From UBA9547 sp044349205 (GTDB lineage Bacteria > Bacteroidota > Bacteroidia > Cytophagales > UBA9547): DNA of 5,258 nucleotides. Below, in pieces: positions 1 to 5,258 of this stretch (position 1 is its first letter; every line of letters starts with the position of its first letter). The position numbers and the translations under genes are program-made. The notes under the pieces were generated by a model. It had not been told where the DNA came from. It made no database searches and was given only the letters and a program-made list of their open reading frames with translations. The DNA lies in contig JBIKRJ010000168.1 in the NCBI GenBank assembly GCA_044349205.1, forward strand, positions 1 to 5,258, given 5' to 3'.

Positions 1-1
1 A

Positions 2-952
2 TACAACATATTCTCGGTCTTGGTCGGTCTGTTTTTCTTTTATTACTTTTTGCACCTTTTCGACGAGTTGCCAAAAATCGACCTAAAGGAGATTTTGGCC
101 GAAATGAATTATTTATATGTTTTTGGTTCTTTGGCGGCCTACCTTTTTTCGCATGTACTACGCGGGCTTCGCATCGCCGTGCTGATGGGGCGCCAAGATT
201 ATAGTTTGTGGAAACTGATGTACCTGCAGTTTTACACCAATGCCATCAACCTCATATTCCCGTTCAAATTTGGCGAGGTGTACCGCATCGTAGAGTTCAA
301 CAAGCTCATTCATGACAAGAAAAAACTTGTACTTACCATCGTCACCGAAAAAACAATCGACTTGCTCATTCTTTTTTCGTGGGCATTGTTGGCTATTGTG
401 TTGTTGGGACAAAACATTGTCGCCCTGAAAACCGTGCTTTGGGTCATTTCGTCGCTTATTGCTTTTTCGCTCATCATCTTTTTTGTTCTCCCCGAAAACA
501 TCCGCACAGTCAATCTGGTGATTGCGAAACGCTACAACAGCAAATGGGTGATACGGCTACTTTCCATGACCACCAACATCTCGCATGTCATTGCCAACAT
601 CAAGCACACTTTGCGCATGAATGCTTCCACCATTGTTTTGCTTACCTTCCTCATCTGGATTTTTGAGGTAATGGGCTTTACCTATTTGCTGCCCTTTTTG
701 GCAATTAAATCCCAAATATGGCTGCTTTCTATCTTGGTTTTTCTTTCCTCCCTTATTCCTAGCGTGTCCTTGGGCTTGGGCAGTTTGCAACTTGGCTTTT
801 CTACACTCGACTATCACACAAGCCAGTTCAACAGTCTGCTCATTTCCATCACATACCAAACATTCATCTTCTCTCCGGCAGTATTGATAGGATTTTTGCT
901 GTACCTGTATGTGAACGTAAAAAGGAAGAACTTGAATACCAAACTGATATGA
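2..952 (+). CDS. Lysylphosphatidylglycerol synthase TM / flippase-like membrane protein (5' partial)
   Basis: This is an integral membrane protein of the PF03706 type, the family that includes the membrane half of MprF and AglD-like proteins of glycan loci. The frame is open to the window edge. The first possible start inside is TTG at 20, but the hydrophobic first helix already begins before it, so the true start is probably upstream. Counting from that TTG, 310 residues are visible. Family-like landmarks are FPFKFGEVYR (about 80-89), which matches the GE-x-x-R motif, TEKTIDLL (109-116), which matches the usual E-R/K-x-x-D motif, and the small-residue segment PSVSLGLGSLQLGF (247-260), in the place of the usual P-G-G-x-G loop. 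Hydrophobic segments lie near 1-13, 31-48, 110-129, 134-156, 203-224, 231-251 and 273-299, followed by a Lys/Arg-rich tail. Its stop overlaps the next start (ATGA). A role in moving or building a lipid-linked glycan is inferred from family and neighbours; the substrate is unknown. Confidence 0.85.
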   Translation, partial: YNIFSVLVGLFFFYYFLHLFDELPKIDLKEILAEMNYLYVFGSLAAYLFSHVLRGLRIAVLMGRQDYSLWKLMYLQFYTNAINLIFPFKFGEVYRIVEFNKLIHDKKKLVLTIVTEKTIDLLILFSWALLAIVLLGQNIVALKTVLWVISSLIAFSLIIFFVLPENIRTVNLVIAKRYNSKWVIRLLSMTTNISHVIANIKHTLRMNASTIVLLTFLIWIFEVMGFTYLLPFLAIKSQIWLLSILVFLSSLIPSVSLGLGSLQLGFSTLDYHTSQFNSLLISITYQTFIFSPAVLIGFLLYLYVNVKRKNLNTKLI

Positions 953-1791
953 TAAACAAAATGATATGCCTTTACTTGGATTTTGAAGCGGTTTCGGCCG
1001 AAGTGCGCGACATTGTAAATGTGGATAGGTATGGGGAAGTGCTGTACAAAAAGCAAAAGCTAAAAGACTATCATGCCGAACTATACAAACACACCTTGGT
1101 AGGAGAGTTTGTGCATGTATCGGATTCGGCACAACTACCCACCATCATCGACAAACTTCGACACGAAAAAGAGGCTTTCGTCATTTTGCATCACTCCTCA
1201 TTTGCCATTACGCTACCCGAAGACTTCACGCTTTTTGTAGAAAAGGTGCGGTACTTGGGCATAAGCCTCTCTATATCAGATTACGACCAGCAAAAAGGAT
1301 TCGTGCTGGTAAATGCCCAATCGGCCATAGAGGCGCTCGAAAAAATGGAAAAAGACGCGCAAAAAGCAGGTCAAATTTTGGAAACCGAAGTAGATGTGGA
1401 AGAAAAATTCAAGTTGGAAGTTTTCTACAAAACCATTCGCACTTCGGTCGAATTTATCGCTTTTCTGCACACCAATTTCGAGGCTAGGCATTTCAATTCT
1501 ATTCAAAAAGACGAGCTTTTTATCACAAAACGCTCATCAAACCTTCAGAAAATAGAAAGAGAGTTTCTGTACTACGAATTTCTGCCAGACGAACTGAAAG
1601 TGTTTTTCCTAAAACCTATTCATCTCGAAAAGCATACCGACTGGTATTCCTATAAATTGGAAAAACTGAATATCCCCGATGTTTCGATTTTGTGGTTGCA
1701 CAGCTCCTTTACTGCAAAAGATTTTACGATGCTGCTCGACAAGGTTTTTTTGTTCTTGGAAAAACGACCTACCAAGTCTGTGACAAAATAA
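949..1791 (+). CDS. Kinase-like phosphotransferase, N-terminal piece of a split gene
   Basis: The start is ATG at 949, overlapping the previous stop as ATGA, with an A-rich leader and no Shine-Dalgarno site. Residues 1 to about 150 form a region I do not recognise. It has alternating strand-like and helical stretches (FVHVSDSAQLP at 54-64, AFVILHHSSFAI at 76-87) and could be a worn-down nucleotidyltransferase-like domain, but it lacks the G-x-G-x-R signature. From about 155 it looks like the N-lobe of an APH/choline-kinase fold: FITKRSS (191-197) supplies a candidate ATP-contacting Lys, KIEREFLYYE (201-210) looks like the helix with the paired Glu, and WYSYKLEKLNIPDVSILWLH (232-251) looks like the hinge segment. 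The reading ends at TAA 1789-1791 after 280 residues, before any catalytic loop. That loop is found in the same frame downstream from 2002, so this piece is unlikely to be an active kinase on its own. Its substrate (sugar, choline-like alcohol or other) cannot be read from the sequence. Confidence 0.75.
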   Translation: MINKMICLYLDFEAVSAEVRDIVNVDRYGEVLYKKQKLKDYHAELYKHTLVGEFVHVSDSAQLPTIIDKLRHEKEAFVILHHSSFAITLPEDFTLFVEKVRYLGISLSISDYDQQKGFVLVNAQSAIEALEKMEKDAQKAGQILETEVDVEEKFKLEVFYKTIRTSVEFIAFLHTNFEARHFNSIQKDELFITKRSSNLQKIEREFLYYEFLPDELKVFFLKPIHLEKHTDWYSYKLEKLNIPDVSILWLHSSFTAKDFTMLLDKVFLFLEKRPTKSVTK

Positions 1792-1830
1792 GAGCAGTAA
1801 AAAATAACGACTCAATTCTATATCAAAAAA
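1785..1830 (+). other. Probable paired frameshift joining the two kinase pieces
   Basis: Frame 1 is interrupted by TAA at 1789 and again at 1798, while frame 3 is open from before 1692 to 1892. Adding one A to the A4 run at 1785-1788 turns the reading into V-T-K-I-R-A-V-K. Removing one A from the A6 run at 1799-1804, or from the A6 run at 1825-1830, returns it to frame 1. The two changes cancel, giving one 489-codon reading of 949-2415 with the N-lobe and C-lobe of a single kinase fold in the right order. Homopolymer runs are typical places for sequencing error and for real slippage mutations, and the sequence alone cannot tell these apart. I see no canonical slippery heptamer that would suggest programmed frameshifting. 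Confidence 0.65.
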
Positions 1831-2415
1831 GTAGCCGACAGAATCGCCGAACTAAAAGAAAAAACCGAATACAGCACTTTCGCCAACATTCTTAGAAACA
1901 GCACTTCCTTCGGTTCTATCGACAACCTGTTTTCACAATATCAATCAAAACTTTACCAGCTTCTGCAGTCGAAAGCCTACCACCCCGTTTTGGCTCTTAG
2001 TCACGGTGATTTGTGCGCTTCGAATATGTTGTACGACAAGCGCATTAGCATGCTTAAACTCATAGACCCACGCGGTGCCGATACCAAAGACGAATTGTAT
2101 TTTGACTCGTATTACGACTTGTGCAAACTTTCGCATTCCATTTTGGGCGACTACGATCTGCTAAACAATGGCTTGTTCGAACTGACATACAAAAACAACA
2201 TGCAAATCGAACTAAAAGTCGATACGCTGCCAAACAAAGAACTGTACCAAAAACAATTTCTTGACAAGCTGCTACACTACCAACTGGACTATGAGTTGGT
2301 GCGCATTTTCGAAGTTTCGCTGTTCATCAGCATGTTGCCCTTGCACATCGACAATCCCAAAAAAGTATTGGCTTTTGTACTAAACGCTGCCCAAATTCTA
2401 AACCAAATAAAATGA
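1801..2415 (+). pseudogene. Kinase-like phosphotransferase, C-terminal catalytic piece of the split gene
   Basis: This piece continues in the same frame as the preceding one after TAA GAG CAG TAA (1789-1800), and it is open from 1801 to TGA 2413-2415. Coding character begins at once (FYIKKVADRIAELKEKTEY from 1816), well before the first conventional start codon, TTG 1990, which lies immediately before the catalytic motif. That argues that it is a continuation and not an independent gene. HGDLCASNMLYD (codons 2002-2037) is the catalytic loop of the APH/choline-kinase superfamily, with the Asp at 2008 and the metal-binding Asn at 2023. IDPRG (2062-2076) is the second metal-binding Asp segment. 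The rest is helical C-lobe. The next gene starts inside its stop (ATGA 2412-2415), the same coupling as at the other junctions. If the locus is truly broken, a 141-residue product from TTG 1990 could still be made, but it would lack an ATP-binding lobe. The family assignment is firm; the substrate is unknown. Confidence 0.75.
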
Positions 2416-3986
2416 ATACAACAAAACTAAATCCACACATTTCCAACCTTTCTTTTCTTTATGCCAGCTATGCTTGCATATTGTTCTTTTCGCTTTTTCC
2501 TCTCTTTTTCAATTTACCCTACCGCATTCATTTGGATTTGCCTTACGAAGGTGCCTATCGCATGTACATTGGCCAAATGCCTTTCAGAGATTTTGGCATC
2601 CCCTTTGGATATGGTTTTTTCATCATTCCAACGGCTTTTTTTCATCTGTTTGGCCCACATCTTAGCTCTTTGCTTTATGCCCAGACTTTTTTAAACATGG
2701 TATCTTGTTTGGCATTCCTTAGCATATTGACCTCGCTCCATTGCCGGCGTGCCGTGGTGTTTCTTTCAGTGTTGGTGTATTGTCTTGGCTATGTGTTCAT
2801 TTATTTTTGGCCCTGGCACACCCACACTGCATACACCTATGGCTTGGTAGCCCTTGCCTTTTTGCTGCAACTTAGAGAAGACACTTCGCGCAGCAAAACT
2901 TTGATACTGACCACCTTCGCGGCCTTTTTTTCTTTCCTTTCCCTTTTTACCAAACAGGATTATGGAGGGCTTAACCTCGCCTTTTGTACAACATTGCTTT
3001 CATTTCAAGCATATTATACTCGCAAATGGTGGCCAATGGCAAGTTTTGCCGTTGCCTATTTGGCCATTGGCCTTGCTTTCGTTGTGCCTCTTCTAAAATA
3101 CGATTTTGGCTACTGGTTCAACCACGGACAAGCCCCACATACGGCAAGGTTGCACAAAAACGATTTCCTAAACGAGCTGTTTATGGGCGCCGATTGGGAA
3201 AAGTTTTACTTGCTGCTAATAGCTTGTATGGTCATTTGGCAACTAAGCGAAAAAAAGTTACGCTTGAAAGACAAGTCAAGCATGTTGCTGCTTTTGATGT
3301 GCTTGGGTATGATAGTGGAAGCCATTATAACCAAAGTTACCAGCCGCATGTCCACAGGCACTACTACTTATTTTCATGCATTTACTGTGGCCTATTTAGT
3401 ACATTCATTAGGTGACAAATTGAAACTTCATTTGTTTTCGCACTTACTGCCCATTATAGTCTTGATAGTGCTTTGGTGGTCGCCTATGTATTGGAAATAT
3501 GCCAGCCGCATGTTTGACTCGGGGCACAGCCACATTCCACGCAAAACAAAAGAAAGTACCCAACAAAAAGGCTGGGAAATGTCCAAGTTCAAAAGTTTGC
3601 AAAAAGTAAAAATGCCCAGCGCCACCATCGAGGGCATAGCGCGGCTAAAAAAGATAAACGTGTTTGAAAAAACCGAAAAACTGAACGTAATGAACATGAC
3701 AGAACTCACTATGTTGCCTTACGAGCTAGGGTATGTACCCCTAAAAAAAGTGCCACTTTGGTACGACTTGGGTGTTGCTATTTTTCCCAAGCAAGTGGCG
3801 GAAATATGTGGCAAAATAGGGAAAAAAGAATACGACCTTTTTCTTTTCGAAGTGGTGCCATCGTTAGATAATTTTTATCCGGAAGAGGTAAGAACTTGTT
3901 TGCAAAAACACTACCAGTTGACAGACATTTTCTTGGCTCCACGCAAAGAGGAAGATTCCATTATCGAAGTGTACACAAGAAAATGA
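2412..3986 (+). CDS. GT-C-like polytopic membrane glycosyltransferase
   Basis: A 524-residue protein starting at ATG 2412 inside the previous stop. After one hydrophobic segment (13-35), a loop reads LDLPYEGAYRMYIGQMPFRDFGIPFGYG (41-68 as a region). This is the acidic first loop plus the G-x-x-P-x-R-D-F-G motif common in GT-C and GT39-like membrane glycosyltransferases that use polyprenyl-phosphate-linked sugars. Further hydrophobic segments lie near 68-83, 90-108, 113-133, 138-154, 163-180, 183-201, 207-228, 264-278, 289-307, 318-334 and 342-358. A basic linker (370-400) leads to a soluble domain of about 120 residues (400-524) with features such as FYPEEV (488-493) and YQLTDIFLAP (501-510). 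By analogy with GT-C enzymes the acidic loop, and possibly the tail, would face the periplasm, but topology is inferred. The adjacent family 2 enzyme is a plausible maker of its lipid-linked donor. The exact sugar and acceptor are unknown. It could instead be a relative that has lost activity. Confidence 0.75.
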   Translation: MNTTKLNPHISNLSFLYASYACILFFSLFPLFFNLPYRIHLDLPYEGAYRMYIGQMPFRDFGIPFGYGFFIIPTAFFHLFGPHLSSLLYAQTFLNMVSCLAFLSILTSLHCRRAVVFLSVLVYCLGYVFIYFWPWHTHTAYTYGLVALAFLLQLREDTSRSKTLILTTFAAFFSFLSLFTKQDYGGLNLAFCTTLLSFQAYYTRKWWPMASFAVAYLAIGLAFVVPLLKYDFGYWFNHGQAPHTARLHKNDFLNELFMGADWEKFYLLLIACMVIWQLSEKKLRLKDKSSMLLLLMCLGMIVEAIITKVTSRMSTGTTTYFHAFTVAYLVHSLGDKLKLHLFSHLLPIIVLIVLWWSPMYWKYASRMFDSGHSHIPRKTKESTQQKGWEMSKFKSLQKVKMPSATIEGIARLKKINVFEKTEKLNVMNMTELTMLPYELGYVPLKKVPLWYDLGVAIFPKQVAEICGKIGKKEYDLFLFEVVPSLDNFYPEEVRTCLQKHYQLTDIFLAPRKEEDSIIEVYTRK

Positions 3987-4708
3987 AAGCCCTTTCTTTA
4001 GTTATTCCCTGCTACAACGAAGCACTAAACATCCCACTCATTGCCAAAAAATGCGAAGAGATGGTGCCAAAAGGCTTGCAGATAGAAGTGGTTTTGGTAA
4101 ACAATGGCTCGACCGACCAAACCGCCGAAGCCATTAGAAGCGTGGCCAAAAAACGCCCACACTTGTTTGTGTTTTGCAATATTGAAAAAAACATAGGCTA
4201 CGGACACGGCATTTTGACTGGCTTAGAAATGGCCCAAAGCCCCGTGTTGGCTTGGACTCACGCCGACATGCAAACCGACCCAAAAGATGTGATAAAAGCC
4301 TACGAACTTTACCTAAGCCAACACGACCAAAGTGTTTTGGTAAAAGGACAGCGAAGCAATAGGGCTTTCTTGCCCAACCTTTTTACGTGGGGAATGGGAA
4401 TAATTGCCTCGGTAGCGCTGGGCGAAAAATTGGAAGACATTGGCGCACAACCAAAACTTTTCAGCCGAAAATTCTATACCGAACATTTAGCCAAAAAGGC
4501 GCCGCACGATTTTTCCCTAGACTTGTACACCATGTTTTGTGCCAAAAAATGGGGAAGCATTTCCACCTTTCCAGTCTTTTTCAAAAAACGCGCATTTGGC
4601 GAGGCCAAAGGCGGTGGCAGTATAAAAACCCGACTATTGGTGACACTGCGAGTGTTGGATTTTATCTTCAAATTGCGGTGGAAAATAAAAGCCGAAAAAA
4701 TTGTCTGA
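3983..4708 (+). CDS. Family 2 glycosyltransferase, polyprenyl-phosphate sugar synthase-like
   Basis: I choose ATG 3983, which overlaps the previous stop as ATGA and places the canonical GT-A start ALSLVIPCYNEALNI at residues 3-17. Upstream in-frame codons from 3896 encode nothing family-like and lie inside the GT-C gene. The product is 241 residues and has no transmembrane helix, so it is probably cytosolic or peripheral. Motifs are VLVNNGSTDQT (37-47, nucleotide binding), NIGYGHGILTGLEMA (70-84), WTHADMQTDP (91-100, the DXD region, with His where dolichyl-phosphate mannose synthases usually have the first Asp), KGQRSNR (121-127) and QPKLFSRKF (156-164). It resembles the DPM1/polyprenyl-phosphate glycosyltransferase branch, which moves a sugar from a nucleotide to a lipid phosphate. 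That fits a donor-supplying role for the adjacent GT-C protein (inference). The basic C-terminus (IFKLRWKIKAEKIV) may help membrane association. The sugar specificity cannot be read from the sequence. Confidence 0.87.
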   Translation: MKALSLVIPCYNEALNIPLIAKKCEEMVPKGLQIEVVLVNNGSTDQTAEAIRSVAKKRPHLFVFCNIEKNIGYGHGILTGLEMAQSPVLAWTHADMQTDPKDVIKAYELYLSQHDQSVLVKGQRSNRAFLPNLFTWGMGIIASVALGEKLEDIGAQPKLFSRKFYTEHLAKKAPHDFSLDLYTMFCAKKWGSISTFPVFFKKRAFGEAKGGGSIKTRLLVTLRVLDFIFKLRWKIKAEKIV

Positions 4709-5258
4709 AGCCCACAAACGCGATACTGAAAAAAACAATTTCCTCGATTTTTTGGATTGGGCTCTTTCCTTTTCGCCATTGGCCAATGTGCAACACCATT
4801 CGGTTTCTTTCGGTGACCAACTCAAGGTTCATTTTATGTTCATTTCTTCCAAAACCCGTTTTTCAGCCGAATTAGGCGAAAGAGAATTGGTGCTTTGGGA
4901 AGACATTTGGCTACAAAAAAAGGAACTGGTAAAAGCAAGAATAGCCGCGCTGCTTGGCAAGACCAAAAAAATATACGCCAGACACACGAACGTCATTGCT
5001 TTGGATAAAACGCACGCTGCTTCTTTTTTGAACGAAAACCATTTGATGGGCTTCGCCACGGCAAAATTCAAACTTGGGCTCACCTACAAAGGCATTTTGG
5101 TGGCCGTTGCCTTGTTTAGTTCTATGAAAAAATATTATCGTAATGGTGTATTGTACCATTCAGCAGAACTTGTTCGATTTGCCAACATGAAAGGAGTGCA
5201 TGTACAAGGCGGACTTAGCAAGCTACTCGAACATTTTATTGCCGAAAGAAAACCCGAT
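4701..5258 (+). CDS. Conserved protein of unknown function (3' partial)
   Basis: An open frame runs from after TAA 4686-4688 to the window edge. No ATG occurs before 4836, but clearly coding sequence (FLDFLDWALSFSPLANV, codons from 4740) lies upstream of it. The best start is therefore TTG 4701, which overlaps the previous stop by 8 bases (TTGTCTGA) and gives 186 visible residues. A later start at GTG 4788 or ATG 4836 is possible. Recognisable blocks, numbered from TTG 4701, are LVLWEDIW (63-70), RIAALLGKTKKIYARHTNV (80-98), FLNENHLMGFATAKFKLGL (109-127), LVAVALFS (133-140), ELVRFANMKG (156-165) and VQGGLSKLLEHF (168-179). From memory, this layout resembles uncharacterised Bacteroidota proteins and phage proteins with FL-x-x-NH-x-x-G, E-L-x-RF and GG-x-SKLL blocks. 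Some of those are discussed as acetyltransferase-like or nuclease-associated, but I cannot assign an activity. It has no signal peptide or membrane helix. It may simply be co-transcribed with the glycan genes and not take part in their pathway. Confidence 0.75.
   Translation, partial: MSEAHKRDTEKNNFLDFLDWALSFSPLANVQHHSVSFGDQLKVHFMFISSKTRFSAELGERELVLWEDIWLQKKELVKARIAALLGKTKKIYARHTNVIALDKTHAASFLNENHLMGFATAKFKLGLTYKGILVAVALFSSMKKYYRNGVLYHSAELVRFANMKGVHVQGGLSKLLEHFIAERKPD

Noticed and set aside
557..1132. 191-codon open frame on the - strand
   Set aside because: It lies antisense across the junction of two well-supported + strand genes, its translation is rich in Cys, His and Gln with no domain pattern, and it mirrors the codon bias of the opposite strand.
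1785..1791. Programmed -1 ribosomal frameshift site
   Set aside because: The A4-T sequence is not a canonical X-XXY-YYZ heptamer, I saw no strong downstream stem, and a second compensating shift would also be needed.
1692..1895. Independent 67-codon gene on the + strand
   Set aside because: Its first half is out of frame with the clear kinase N-lobe and its last part is out of frame with the C-lobe; only a short middle stretch is plausible coding, and that is better explained as part of the frameshift junction.
1792..1989. Intergenic regulatory region between two separate genes
   Set aside because: The frame is open and protein-like from 1801 onward, leaving no non-coding stretch; I saw no promoter or terminator in it.
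2984..3415. 143-codon open frame on the + strand in another frame of the GT-C gene
   Set aside because: The overlapping frame encodes a coherent membrane protein with proper helices; this one is Cys/Arg-rich, has no family resemblance, and is a shadow.
3896..3982. Upstream extension of the family 2 glycosyltransferase to a start at 3896
   Set aside because: The GT-A fold begins right after ATG 3983, the extra residues have no family match, and ATG 3983 preserves the ATGA overlap seen at the other junctions.
4387..4875. 162-codon + strand frame spanning the end of the family 2 glycosyltransferase
   Set aside because: It overlaps the conserved C-terminal part of the glycosyltransferase and then the start of the last gene in a different frame; both of those have recognisable motifs and this one does not.

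Overview
The window looks like part of a surface-glycan or glycolipid assembly operon from a member of the Bacteroidota. The evidence for the host is indirect: moderate GC content, AAA/GAA/TTT/CAA-rich codons, A-rich leaders instead of Shine-Dalgarno sites, and protein features I recall from that phylum. I cannot name a genus. Every gene I can support is on the + strand.

Layout: (1) 2-952, the 3' part of a multi-pass membrane protein of the lysylphosphatidylglycerol-synthase TM / flippase-like family (PF03706 type), open at the left edge. (2) 949-2415, a gene for a protein of about 488 residues with an unrecognised N-terminal region and a C-terminal APH/choline-kinase-like fold. As written it is broken into two pieces (949-1791 and about 1801-2415) by two in-frame TAA codons. 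The N-lobe is in the first piece and the catalytic C-lobe in the second. A -1 and a +1 indel in neighbouring A-runs would restore one frame, so this is either a sequencing or assembly error or a recent inactivation. (3) 2412-3986, a polytopic GT-C-like glycosyltransferase with a soluble C-terminal domain. (4) 3983-4708, a soluble family 2 glycosyltransferase resembling dolichyl/polyprenyl-phosphate sugar synthases. (5) 4701 to the right edge, a TTG-initiated conserved protein of unknown function that runs out of the window.

Neighbouring genes overlap by 4 bases (ATGA) at three junctions and by 8 bases (TTGTCTGA) at the fourth. There is no intergenic space, and I see no internal promoter, terminator, RNA gene, mobile element or CRISPR array. 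The genes are therefore probably co-transcribed from a promoter upstream of the window and translationally coupled.

Inferred joint role: the family 2 enzyme could load a sugar onto a polyprenyl phosphate, the GT-C protein could transfer that sugar on the far side of the membrane, the PF03706-type protein could help move or build the lipid-linked intermediate, and the kinase-like protein could phosphorylate a sugar or small alcohol used for decoration. The families support this picture, but nothing in the sequence identifies the actual glycan. I found no clear sign of a defence system or other wholly new system. The split kinase and the unfamiliar last gene are the points most worth a second look.
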